Counted from the stretch's first letter, positions 23,454 through 34,405 are shown. The stretch is DNA of 64,000 bases from Bidens hawaiensis (GCA_021521415.1 JAIQDT010005015.1:62001-126000), one strand, 5' to 3'. The notes: a model not told the origin generated them from the letters alone. Translations and numbers: made by a program.

Positions 23454-24674
23454 ATGCCACGTCTCAATAATGGAGTTAAGTTCCTGGTAGATATCGACAA
23501 CGATTCCATGAGTAGGATGGTATGTTAATGTTATCTGGTTATTTTTTTATGAAACATTTTACAGTTTTGGAACATATACATTCTAAGAACATTTTTTGTG
23601 TTACTTATAGCTCATTCCTAAAGCTGTTCAACCAATATTTGCTAACATGAAATCGAATACCGGCTCTTGTTTGATTTACGATCAAAGTGGTAGAACATTT
23701 TCTGTTGTTATCATCAAAGTACTTGATGACTTTTATTTTGGAACCGGTTGGACTGAATTAATCAGAGAATGTTGTATAGAAGTTGGAACATATGTTGTTT
23801 TTGAGCTTAAATCAAGATCTATGATGAATATGTTTACTTTCAAAAGAAAAATAAATGATCAATCCGGTACTATGATGTGTATTCCAGTCAGAAACCGACA
23901 CGTCCATTACTTGGTAAGTTTTAATTTATGTTTTTAATGATTGTTTCCAAATTCAAATGTCTTTTAATTAACAAGTTTACTAGGATTTCCCTGAGTGGTA
24001 CGTGATTCAGGAATTTGGTGACAATTACATGAATTCGCTTTTCGAGCTTATTGATCCAGATAGATATATGTTTAAAGTTTCATGTCTTTGGGATGGAATG
24101 GGTTGTAGGCTAGAGGATGGATGGATTGAGGTTTTTAAACAAACCAACTTGAAAGGTGGTTCGTTTGTTGTGTTTGAAATCATATCAGATAAGACATTTC
24201 ATATTAATGTCTTTCATTAAGATGGCATAGAATTTATCCTTCCTAGTCCAAATCAGCTGTTCTCAACTATCAATTCAGCAATCAAGGTAGTTCCTCCCAA
24301 AACCCAATTCATATTGATGAGCAAAATGATGACTCTAAAATCGTCTTCCACATGAACGTCACCAAGAAATTGGTAAATTGAATTTTTAAATTTATTTTTT
24401 ATTTACAAGTATATTTGAAATTTTCTTTTCACAGCGTCTTCCGGGTCACATTGCTACCAAGATTGATGCCTATGATGGAATGCTAATCACTTTGGTCAAT
24501 CCCAAAGGTCGTAATAAAATGAGACTTCATGGTGAAGTGTCGGAACTGAAATTCAGATATTGGTTACCAAAATGGAAAATTTTCGAGGAGGAAAATGAAT
24601 TACAGATTGGTGATAAGTGCAGATTTGAATATGACTTCAATGAAGGTACTTTGTTAGTTTCAAAAGTTTATTAG
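23454..24674 (+). pseudogene. three-B3-domain (REM-like) DNA-binding protein gene, one likely break
   Basis: Exon 1 is 23454-23519 (MPRLNNGVKF), exon 2 is 23611-23913, exon 3 starts at 23984, and the last exon is 24435-24674; all visible introns are GT-AG and phase 0. Exon 2 encodes a B3-like fold (LIPKAVQPIF, GWTELIRECCIEVGTYVVFEL), exon 3 a second (GWIEVFKQTNLKGGSFVVFE), and the last exon a third (ELQIGDKCRFEYDF). REM-type plant proteins often carry several B3 domains. A TAA at 24218-24220 followed by a frame change before about 24240 interrupts the link between domains two and three; the downstream frame is open from about 24244 to the donor at 24373. Either this is a small lesion or an unusual short intron is used. 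It lies inside the CACTA element, which suggests capture. Confidence 0.65.
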
Positions 24675-25356
24675 TGATTTGGTGATGTTTGGAACATTTG
24701 GGAAATATTTGGTGATGTGTTTGGTGAATTTTAGAACATTTGTAATTTGGTCACTCTGGGTAATATTTGTATGGTTGTATTGATACACTATTTAGTTTAT
24801 TGAGTTGAATGTTGGTTGGTTTAATTTTAAATGTTTTTCTTTTATAGTTTATTGTATCATCTATTTTGTCATTCACTCTTATTTTGTTTCATGGAACGTA
24901 TTGTAATGGTGCCTTTTGTATGAAAACTTTTAATGAATGGTAATTATGGAGTATCTTAAAACAAATAGAAAAAACAAAAAACACTTGGTTAAATCTAAAA
25001 ATAAAACAAAAAACACTTTGTTAAAAAACACTATTACGCTTGTAACACGCTAATGTACATAAACATATATAAATATCCTAATACGCAATACACGCTTATC
25101 CAACCATCTTCCGTCAAAGTGTCTATTTTCAACCACAGGTTCTCTGCCGTAAGAACTTTGCCAATAATCTATTTGTTCTTAATTAAAAGGGAGGCAAAAC
25201 TCAAAAAGCTCCAAAATATTGGCTCCAAATATTCAAAAACTCCAAATTACATTTAACACTCCAAAAATCTAATTACACTCCAAATTATTAAAAATTTTCC
25301 ACTCCACAAATCAGACGACAATGATTTATACTCCAAATTATTAAAAACAATCGAAG
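24675..25356. other. spacer between the B3 and TNPA-like genes
   Basis: AT-rich, no convincing frame. The first 200 bases are the likely 3' region of the B3 gene (repeated TTTGGTGA phrases); the last part precedes the TNPA-like gene and carries repeated CTCCAAATTA phrases. Confidence 0.45.
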
Positions 25357-27111
25357 ATGAAGCTTATAGATGAAAGAATCGAAGAAGAACATGTTTTATA
25401 CTCCGATGAGGAAGCCAATGACGACGACGCTCAATCATACGACACTGAAGGCTACTCCAGCGAAGAAGCCAACGACGACGACGGTCAAACTAGTAGGGAC
25501 GATGACAAAGGGACGATGGTTATCGAACCCATCAACAGTTTTGCTACTACGAAAAAACCTACATGGGGGCTTGATAATCTGGGTAGGTTCCTAAGCTACG
25601 TACCGAATATGCAAACTCTGGTGGTGTCAGACTAGCAGTGGAGTTTGATAATCTGGGTAGGTTCACTGGCCAAAACAGATCAAAGTTTGCAAGTTTTTTA
25701 GGGGATGTTGTAAGGAAAATAGTTGGCTTGAGACATTTAAGTTGGAGGGAGGTCACAAAGGAGCTTAGAGATAAACTGTAGGAACAAATAACGGTTATTC
25801 TTTATTTTTATTTGTGCTTTTGATATTTTGAGATGTAATTTACCTTTACTGTATTATATTATGCATAAATATTTTGAGATTGAGGCATGTCACGGGCCTT
25901 CTGTGATGAATCGGCTCAGACACCTTCTTCGGGATTACAGAAGAAAAATGTATGCCAAATACATTATGCCGAACATCGGTAAACCTCTGAAGCTGAAGGC
26001 GATACCCAAGGGACACAAGACGATGATCAGGCAAGAAGACTGGGATCGCTTCGTTGAGTACACACAATCAGAGCGTTTTCAGGTATAAATCCTCTACTCT
26101 GCAAACGTTGATTGATCGACTATATATGGTTTATGTTTTTTGTTTAAATATAATGAAATGATTATAATGTGTGGTTAAAAAATCGGCTTCATCAAAGGGA
26201 GCTCGAGCAAAGAATGTTTTTGATCATCACATGGGACGAGGGGGTTATACTTACCTTCGAGAGAAACCGGTAATCACCGTCAGCTGCTTTCTCTCTTGTT
26301 CAATGGTTTGTTGGTTATGTGTCTAACGCATGACCGTCAACTGCTTTCTCTTGAATATTTTACAAGGTCAAAAAGAAGGAAATTGAACCGGATGAGATCC
26401 CCAGCCGTGCATTAATGTGGATGAAAGGAAGGGAGGACAAAGATGGTGCATACAAGAATGCTGTTGTCAAAAGCGTTGTAGCCAAATTAGTGTGTTTTAG
26501 TATTAAACATTTTAAATTATGTAAAAGTCAATTAATTGCCTTATATGGGTGTCTAAAAAACTTGAGTTTGTATAACTTGTCTCAACACTTGATGTGGATA
26601 CATAAGCGTGTTACTAGTGTATTAGAATATTTATATATGTTTTTGAACATAAGCGTGTTACAAGTGTATTAGAATATTTGTTTTCTTGCAGGTTCAGCAT
26701 GAGGAGCAGATTGCCTCCGGAGCCCTGGCACTTGAATAGTGCACAGATGCCGTCACCTTAGTGCTTGGCAAAGAGGAAGGTGGGTTTTTATAAGGGATTG
26801 GGTACGGATTGACAACAGGTAAATATTGGGGTGTGAGTCGGGTAAAAGACTCGTTTAAGCAACGGATTGCCCAACTTGAGTATGAGGCGATGCAGAGAGA
26901 TGAAGTGGTGAACAGATTGATGACTCTACTTGAATCCACGAATGCTATGCTAGCAAGCCGTGAGAAGGAACATTTAGCATTTGAGGCCAGGTTCACACAT
27001 CTCGAAGGATTGTTGCCGCAAATGTCGGAAAGTCAAGTAAGTGACGTATGCTACATATTAATTAATGCATTCGACATACATAATTTGCACTGTTTTTGTC
27101 ACAATTCGTAG

Positions 27112-27773
27112 GTAAATCCTGTTCCCAACCAGGTTGGTTCTAACCAAAGTACTTGTGCTGTGGCGCAAAATAAAATGCCAGCACCAGTAAGTATTTGACA
27201 GTTTCTTTGTTTATTACAACTTTCCATGTGATTTTTCGTTTTTCATAACCTAATAAATTGATTTGTAGGCCAGTTCTGTGGGAAACATCTTAACCTCAGG
27301 TGAGGCTGTGCAACAAGACTCCACTTCTCAGGTAAGCATTTGACAGTTTGATTGATTTGTTTTAATAATTAACTTCCCATGTGAGTGTACTGATTTGCAT
27401 AAGTTAATTGTAGGCCAAGTCTGCGGAAAAAATAGTTGTCGAAACAGTACCCGCTCCCCATATCGCGACATCAGTATGTATTTGACAATTTCAGTACTTT
27501 TTATAATTCGTTTCCAATGTGAGTGTGCTCATTTTCTATTACCGAATTGCAGGCCAAGTCTGTGGAAAAACGTGTTGACCGAACGGTAGTCGATCCCCAT
27601 AGCGCAACATTAGTAAGTATTTGGAAATTTCAGTTTTTATATTTTATAACCTAATAAGTCTAAGAATTCCAATTTCTTTTATATTACCAATGAAGCCTGT
27701 AGAGAACAATGTTGACCAAGCATAAACACAACTACACCACACTCCGGATAGTAACGGCTCGGAAAAACCATCA
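27112..27773 (+). repeat. tandem array of duplicated mini-exons in the TNPA-like gene
   Basis: Five consecutive exons of 75, 63, 60, 60 and 78 bases (27112-27186, 27269-27331, 27414-27473, 27553-27612, 27696-27773) are all multiples of three and flanked by phase-0 GT-AG introns of about 80 bases. Exons 2-4 start GCC AGT/AAG TCT GnG GnA, and several introns start GTAAGTATTTGACAG or GTATGTATTTGGAAATTTC. Exon plus intron was therefore duplicated as a unit. Confidence 0.75.
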
Positions 27774-28274
27774 GTATGTATTTGGAAATTTCAGTTTTTC
27801 CTTTAATTGTTGATTGATTCATTGAATGGTTTTTAGGTAAAACAGAGAAGCCGTAAAAGAAAAGTTGATGTATCTACGGATGAAGCTTCCCCACCTGCTG
27901 AAATAAAGGTATGTACTGCGCGAAACATTGTTAATTTCCCACCAACATGGGTATGTACTTATATATTGACTTCAACTAAGCCATCTTAATTTCACATGCT
28001 GTTTTATAGGTGTATGAGTGTCGTTTTTGTGTGCATGACAAGCGTAACAAGGTGGCAAATGGTAAAGTTCATTGGTCACCGGTTCCACAACAGTTGCATG
28101 GAAAAGCAATCCCGGAAGGTTGCTATAAAGTTAGTATTGATGGAACCATAAAGGAACAAGCAATTATTCCATGTGAGGCAGGTGAAATTACGACTGTTGG
28201 GGATGCAATTGGTACTTTTGTTGTTTGGCCAGAACACCTAATCTTATGTGACCAGGAGGTTTGTTCCCTTTTAA

Positions 28275-28458
28275 CTTAACCGAACAAATATCTATGTTCT
28301 TTTTCATTTAGTTTAAAAAATGAACACTTGTGTACGTTTATGTTCGTTTGTTTATAATCTAAACTAACGTAATTGAACAAAGATAAACGAACATAAACGA
28401 ACTTCCCGCCGAAAGGTTCACGAACAGTTAAACGGACGTTCGGTTCGTTTGCAGGCCT
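28275..28458. mobile_element. MITE-like insertion in the last intron of the TNPA-like gene
   Basis: The sequence is rich in GTTCGTTTATGTTCG and its inverse, ending near TTTGCAGGCCTAC. Similar GAACA/TGTTC-rich sequence lies inside the hAT-like element at about 32400-32930, so both look like members of one small DNA-transposon family. Ends are not precise. Confidence 0.45.
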
Positions 28459-28839
28459 ACTATTTTGTTCTATTCAATTACAAAAAACGACATTAATTAT
28501 ACATATTTGTTTTTCGACTCTGTTGTTCCAGCTACCACCACTCTCATCCTCAAAAGAACCAGATAGAGCTGGCAAGAAGGCAAAGGCAAAGTACACAACG
28601 ATAGACCGGGTGACCAAACAGAAGACAAGGAGCAGTACCAAGAAAAACGACGCCTTAGCTAGTATATAGGTAGTCGTTATTTTTGTATTTTGTAAGATAT
28701 TTTGCATATACATTTGCTTAAGTGAATATTATTGTTAATAGAATTTGTTTCTAATTTTGTTTTGTCATGCTTGCTTATAGCTGTTTTATATTACTGCACC
28801 AAAAATAAAAATAATTATATATTGCCTAATTATACACAA

Positions 28840-30262
28840 TTTGGCCACATAGAACACATTAAATAGGTGTGGCCAAAAGTAAGACAATAGCCACACCTGA
28901 AATTACAAAAATTAGAGTCTATAAATGACCATTAGCCACAACATAAACATATTCGTGTGATGAAAAGTATGATAATAGCCACACCTTATATTACAAAAGC
29001 ATTATGTGTGACATACGGTAAGACAATAGCCACACCACAAACTACAAAAGAGTGTTTGAGTGGAAACTTCACATTTTTAGCCACATTGACAACCTCTAGT
29101 GTCTATATGATATTATTAGCTACACAGTACCTCACTTTGTGTGACGAAAAGTTTGACAATAGCTACACTTTAAATTACGAAAAGCATTATGTGTGACAAA
29201 CGGTAAGACAATGGCCACACCAAAAACTACAAAAGAGTTTTTGACTAGCAAGTTCACATTTTTAGCCACATTCACAATAACCTCCAGTGTCTATAAGATA
29301 TGACTAGCCACACAGTACCTCACCATGTGTGACGAAAAGTTTGACAATAGCCACACTTTAAATTAGGAAAAGCATTATGTTTGACAAACGGTAAGACAAT
29401 GGCCACAACACAAACTACAAAAGAGTTTTTGACTAGCAAGTTCGCATTTTTAGCCACATTGACAACAACTTCCAGTGTCTATATGATATTTTTAGGCACA
29501 CAGTACCTCACTATGTGTGACAAAAAGTTTGAAAATAGCCACACTTTAAATTACGAAATGAATTATGTGAGACAAACGGTAAGACAATGGCCACACCACA
29601 AACTACAAAAGAGTTTTTGACTAGTAAGTTCACATTTTTAGCCACATTCACAATAACCTCCAGTGTCTATAGGATATGATTAGCCAGACAGTACCTCACT
29701 ATGTGTGATGAAAAGGTTTACAATAGCCACACTTAAATTAGGAAAAACATTATGTGTGACAAATGGTAAGACAATGGCCACACTATAATCTACAAAGGAG
29801 TGTTTGAGAGGCAAGTAAACATATTTAGCCACTTTTAATGTAATATCTAGTGTCTATATCATATAATTAGCCACTCTATTGTTAAATTTAAGTGGCCATT
29901 TCTTTGCTATATCCACACGATATAGGTCACAACGCAAACTTAACACAACCCTATTGGCCACATAAATATAAAATTCATGTGGCTGAAACATGAATTCATG
30001 TGGCTATATAGATGCAATGGTCACTCATAGTAAATTGTCACGTGGTCATAATCTACCGTTTAGTCACACTTATTAGAGAGGATTCTTGATGGCTAGCAAC
30101 TAATGCATATACCCTTTAGCCACACGTATTACCACATAAGGCCATTAAAAACTCTGTGTGGCCATATCATACCCACAGTGTCGAGACCTTTGGGCACATA
30201 TGACTTGAACCAAATGTGAGTGGCTAAAGGCCTACGGCCACACTTTTTTCGTGTGGCCGAAG
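28840..30262. repeat. right subterminal repeat array of the CACTA element
   Basis: Between about 28980 and 29780 a unit of about 190 bp occurs four to five times; the phrase GGTAAGACAATGGCCACA recurs near 29196, 29392 and 29584, with variants near 29008 and 29765. Each unit holds several TAGCCACA/GTGTGAC motifs. The last 350 bases have scattered motif copies in both orientations, ending in the hairpin at 30236-30258. Frames here are by-products of the repeat. Confidence 0.88.
30236..30258. repeat. subterminal hairpin next to the right CACTA end
   Basis: GGCCACAC and GTGTGGCC form a perfect 8-bp stem around a 7-base loop, 5 bases inside the terminal inverted repeat. Confidence 0.75.
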
Positions 30263-30280
30263 GTCAATATTCACGTAGTG
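30263..30280 (-). repeat. right terminal inverted repeat of the CACTA element
   Basis: Exact inverted copy of 4513-4530, followed by the AGA target duplication at 30281-30283. Confidence 0.9.
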
Positions 30281-30312
30281 AGATAGTCTTGAGGGGAACA
30301 TATATTTTTTTA

Positions 30313-31123
30313 GGCCGAGGGTAGTGGGGCGCGACTTGCCCGGCGTGGACGACGTGGCCGCCGCGCACACCACTACACCCTTGTGGATGGGGGCGCGGAC
30401 GGCGGGGGTGGAAGAGATCGCGGGGCAATAAAAAAACTAGTCGACGGCTAGTGAGGATAATTCAAAAAAAAAAAGCTATTGGTTATATATTTAATTTTTT
30501 TTAATACAAGCCCTACCATTGTCACTATAAATAACAACCCCATTTTATGAAAATAACACACCATTATCACACCCTTTTTCTCTAATAATTTAATTATCTC
30601 TCTAAGTTTCTTAAATTTAAAACCACGTTAGGCTCGGGTTACGGTAATATCAACACACAATCGGAGCCGGCTAAACCCACAGAACAATTCCACATTGGTA
30701 AGGAGAAGAACCGGAGAAGCGAGATTGGTGAAGCTCGAGATACAATTTAACGAATTGTCAAGTAGACTCCTCTCGATTGGTGAAGCTTGACATACAAATT
30801 TCGGTTCAAGAGTTTGGAATTTCTAGCCAAAGACTTTAGCCACCTACCGCCATCCGACGAAGCGAAAATGGAGGAAGAAAAATATCGTAATCGGAAGGAA
30901 TTGACGAAAAAAAACGCTCTTTTTATGTATTTGAACTTTATGTTTCTATTTTCCTTTTTAATTATGTTTTAATGAAGTATTTTAATTTATATTTATATGT
31001 ATAACAAAAAAAAATCAATCAAGCCCCGGATCACCTGAACCACTACACCCTCTGGGGCTTGATCCTGTGCCACGTCAGCGCCTACGTGGCAGGGGCTTGG
31101 ATCAAGCCCCACTACCCTTAGCC
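30313..31123. mobile_element. Harbinger-like non-autonomous element, about 0.8 kb
   Basis: The left end GGCCGAGGGTAGTGGGGC is mirrored at the right end as GGCTAAGGGTAGTGGGGC on the opposite strand (16 of 18 bases match). The flanking triplets are TTA (30310-30312) and TTG (31124-31126), near the TTA/TAA target of PIF/Harbinger elements. The interior holds a promoter-like CTATAAATA (about 30526) and a relic ORF. There is no transposase. Confidence 0.6.
30787..30972 (+). pseudogene. C-terminal relic of a Harbinger-type ORF1 (NAM-associated-like)
   Basis: The frame contains EFLAKDFSHLPPSDEAKMEE then KYRNRKELTKK, resembling the acidic-to-basic C-terminal tail of plant NAM-associated/Harbinger ORF1 proteins. 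It has no good start codon and ends in a hydrophobic stretch that is probably 3' flank. It supports the Harbinger assignment of the surrounding repeat. Confidence 0.4.
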
Positions 31124-32151
31124 TTGAACATGCAGTAGAGAAACTTTCAACTCAATGTATCATCTATATTCTTATGGATTTCATTTTTGAGTCGCAAACA
31201 GTAGATTATAATTCACAAAGAGAGCAAACCTATGGTGGTTTAGAAGCTTTAGCATTTAAGATAATTCAGCCGAAGAAGCAGATTCAAGCAGAAAAGGTTT
31301 TTTTTATATTAAAACTAGCTTTAGAAACCCGTGTATTACATGTGATAAATTAATATATAAATCACAATGAATAAGTTAATACAAATAAAAAAATAATTAA
31401 GTCTCTTTATATTATGTAAAAAAATGTATTACAAATATAGTCGTTTTATATCATCAAATATATTTTAATTTTAAATCGAGAATGGGTTGTTCTACTATCG
31501 GTATACAATAACGAAACAATGTCACTGAAAGCAACATTTAAAACAATGTGGCGTTTTGATGTGAAAGATGTAGCTAAAGTCTTTCACAAAAATTTATACG
31601 TTCCATACCCGACCATAGATAAAAAAGACAACATATTTTCCTTTTTAATCAGCATTCATGTTGACTTTATAAACACACTGTTGTTCAACTATCACAATAG
31701 TTTTTTAATAAATATAAAAAATGGAAAATTTGTTTATGATTTTTAAAACTAAATATTTGTAAAGGAAAATAAAAAAAAGTTATTATAGATTTCTTCAATA
31801 TGATGATGTCTCAAAAAATTGAATGTTAATGCATTCTTTAAACATAAACTCCTTTATATATACATTTCAATCTTAAAGAAAATATATTTATGACACATAA
31901 TTATTATACTAATATTATTTTATATTAAATATGTTTAGAATATAATTTATTGTATTAATAATTCAATCAATAGATATTGACTAATTAATACTGTATGTTA
32001 AATTTATAATCAATACTATATTTAGAACTGAGATTTTTTTTCTTTTCCATTAATAGTAGAGAAGTGATTTTGGTGGGAAATTGATAATGAGAATTAACCT
32101 CAGAATTCCAGAATTATTTTCCTTTATTAATAGGTAAATGAGTCAATTTAT
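31124..32151. other. AT-rich spacer, no gene recognised
   Basis: More than 70 percent A+T by eye. The frame at 31519-31746 is rich in F, N, K and I and has no known motif, so I do not call it a gene. Confidence 0.5.
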
Positions 32152-32159
32152 GTTACAAT

Positions 32160-33222
32160 TAGGGGTTTCCAAAATACCCGAACCCGATTAACCTGACCCG
32201 ACCCGAACTCGAATAAGCTAATTAGGGTCGGGTGAAATAGGGTCAAAAAGTATTAATTGGGTTATTCGAGTTGACCCGAATAACCTGAATTGTTAACCCG
32301 AAAAACCCGGTTAGTGATTATACTTTACTTCAAATACAATTATGAAAATGCGAAATAAGCACTAAAAAGTCAATATTGAAAGTTTTTATAGAGGAATTAA
32401 TTATTCTTCTGCTTGTTCATGAACCGTTGGACTGGAAGTTCTTTTAAAATAGACGAATGATCATGAAAAAATATTTTACTCGCTCATCTATGTTCGTGAA
32501 CACTCGTTTATGATCATTCATTTAAATTTGTTTACGTTCTTTCATGTTCATTTACATATTAATAGAAAATTATTAACCATTATTTGCATTTAGAAATTAT
32601 ATCACCATAATATATTTATATTTGTGTTCATTTAAATGCGTTCATTTATGTTCGTTTATGTATGTTTGTGTTCGTTAATGTGTATATATATATATGTTCC
32701 TCCAAGTTCATTTATCTTTGTTTAATTGTGTTCATTTATATTTGTGAACTGTTCGTTTAGATTTTAAATGATGATCATAAAAAAACACGAACATGTTCAA
32801 TTTTTAATGAATGACCATGAACAATAATATTTTTTCGATTAAGTGTTCGTGATTGTATTCGTTTAAAGTTAAACGAACGAACACAAGCATGCCTTTGTTC
32901 TTGTCCGTTCTGTTCGATTACAAGCCTATATGTAATTATAAGATAATTACTTGTGAAAGAAATTGAAAATTGAGTAGAATGAGAAATTTTGCAACCCACG
33001 AGTTACAAGCATAAAAATCAACTTCAAATTATAAAGTAACATGGTAAACCCGGTTAACCCAACTAACCCGACCCGACTAACTCGAAACCCGAATAACCCG
33101 AACCCGACTAACCCGAACCTTAATAAGGTCGGGTTTCAGGTCAAATATTTTTTAAGAAAAACCCGACTAACCCGACCCAATTAACCCGAAACCCGATCAG
33201 GTTGACCCGATGAACACCTCTA
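32160..33222. mobile_element. hAT-like non-autonomous element, 1.06 kb, with 8-bp target duplication
   Basis: GTTACAAT precedes (32152-32159) and follows (33223-33230) the element exactly: an 8-bp target duplication, the hAT signature. The ends TAGGGGTTTCCA and, inverted, TAGAGGTGTTCA form imperfect terminal repeats. Just inside both ends is a cluster of CCCGA/TCGGG phrases (32180-32310 and 33050-33210) that would pair across the element. The centre (32400-32930) is GTTCGTTTATG-rich and may be a second, nested MITE. There is no coding capacity. Confidence 0.82.
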
Positions 33223-33299
33223 GTTACAATTTATTACATATTATGTAGTTGTTGTTTGTTTTCATCATCTTCATGGCTCCCCTGATGAACACCTCTACT

Positions 33300-34083
33300 C
33301 CCCGTAACGGGACCTAGATCCAATGAGTCAACAGGGTAGGATATGGTTAACTGCCAATACGATATGAACACAATTCCCCAAAGTCCAGTGACGTGAACCT
33401 GCAAAACAAACACCGTGAGCTCATTGCTGGAAGGACAAGAGGGGGGTTTTCCGTAACCACCCCCGGCGTGAGAATAAGTACAATTCCTATGAAGATAAAG
33501 TAATTAAGTAAATTGAGAGAGTACAGTAGGAGTGAATATGAATACCTCAAGATGATTGAGAGGGTATTTATAGCCGAAGGGTGTGGGAAGGTGATTGGGC
33601 CAGCTGTCCTTTCAGAAGATGCTCTCGTAACCACCTGGACATGTGTCCCCATTTTATAGGTTCGGTTATATGTTGCATGTCCTTGTATAACAACCTGGAC
33701 ACGCGTCTTCTTATGATAGGGTGGTGGATAACCCTAGCCATGTGCACGGTTATAACGACCTTGCCAGGTGTTCTCTTATGGTTGGTTAAGGGATCACGTA
33801 TTGCTCAAGAAAGCATCTTGGTAGATCTTCTAAAATTTTGCTGGTTACTGACAGCTGTCCCGAGGCATTACCTCATAGTTATTTACGCGGACGAATGTTT
33901 CGTCTTGCGGATGACTTCTGAGGGTTCCATGATGCTTCCGCATGCCTTGTGAGGGTGTTTCCTCCACCGATCATTATGCGGGTGTTCCATATGTCCCGCG
34001 GGTTCCTTATGAGGGACTTCTGGTTGACCAGCGGGTAATACTTAAGGGTATTTGGGTCTTTTTGGTACCCTACCTCTATAAGT
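33300..34083 (-). mobile_element. probable 3' LTR of the minus-strand Tat-type gypsy element
   Basis: A minus-strand TATA-like CTATAAATACC lies at about 33566-33576, and a polypurine tract (minus GGACTGGGGGGAC, about 34083-34096) marks the right edge. Repeated GTAACCACCTGGACATGTG-like phrases occur at about 33629-33770. The left boundary was not found because no second LTR copy is in the window; 33300 is a guess. Confidence 0.4.
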
Positions 34084-34397
34084 CCCCCCAGTCCAGTGTT
34101 TCTTCCGTGTGAAGTATTTTATGCGGGTGAAATTCTGGACTTAATGTGTATTTGGGGATTTTTTATTCTACAAGTTGTTTGAGAAATATCTTTTGTTGCT
34201 GTGGATAATCATGAAAAAAGAACAAGTTGACCACTCGCAGGCGCGTGTGCAGGTGATGAGACCTTTATGACGGCTGTCACTGTACCCGATTGTACAACTT
34301 TTTCCCTTTTTCAAATTTCCTGCGTGACGTGGCGAATGTATATTGGGCGGTTTTTCTCTCTCCACTGTTCGCATCCCATCGTATTAATTGCGATAAG

Positions 34398-34405
34398 TAT
34401 AAATA
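34398..34405 (+). promoter_or_regulatory. TATA box of opposite-strand ORF A
   Basis: TATAAATA follows a GTATTAATTGCGATAAG phrase that is repeated before ORF B (about 37680-37695). It lies 142 bases before the ORF A start codon. Confidence 0.6.

Larger units (their letters stand above)
25357..28669 (+). pseudogene. TNPA-like protein gene (Ptta/En/Spm family), many exons, several lesions
   Basis: The frame starts with an acidic N-terminus (MKLIDERIEEEHVLYS). After a frameshift near 25600 comes the Ptta/En/Spm domain: FDNLGRFTGQNRSKFASFLG, then LRDYRRKMYAKYI, QEDWDRFVEYT, HMGRGGYTYLRE and DEIPSRALMWMKGREDKDG in successive exons, the order known for plant TNPA-like proteins. A coiled coil follows (26850-27035), then six short phase-0 exons, a basic RSRKRK patch (27837-27908), and a domain seen in many CACTA proteins (28010-28258, VHWSPVPQQL to GDAIGTFVVWPEHLI). 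The last exon (28532-28669) is Lys-rich. Stops at 25779-25781, near 26739, near 26793 and near 27723 suggest it is dead. In En/Spm this protein binds subterminal repeats. Confidence 0.75.
4513..30280 (+). mobile_element. CACTA (En/Spm-type) DNA transposon, about 25.8 kb, composite
   Basis: The left end starts CACTACGTGAATATTGAC (4513-4530) and the right end is its exact reverse complement (30263-30280). The 3 bases outside each end are AGA (4510-4512 and 30281-30283), the 3-bp target duplication expected of CACTA elements. Both ends carry 1-1.4 kb of subterminal repeats built on GTGTGGCTA/TAGCCACAC, another hallmark. Inside, on the plus strand, is a TNPA-like (Ptta/En/Spm) gene. No frame resembling the catalytic TNPD transposase was found, so the element looks non-autonomous. 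It also holds PB1-like, Ulp1-like and B3 genes and has been invaded by at least two LTR elements, which explains part of its size. Strand is given by the TNPA-like gene. Confidence 0.88.

Noticed and set aside
28957..29620. Two plus frames with similar proteins
   Set aside because: Same cause: tandem 190-bp subterminal units at the right CACTA end.
4513..30280. Reading the gene cluster as a host gene island
   Set aside because: Matching CACTA ends with AGA duplications and symmetric subterminal arrays enclose it, and most genes are broken, so a transposon composite explains it better.
31519..31746. 75-aa plus-strand frame
   Set aside because: AT-rich composition, no motif, no context supporting a gene.
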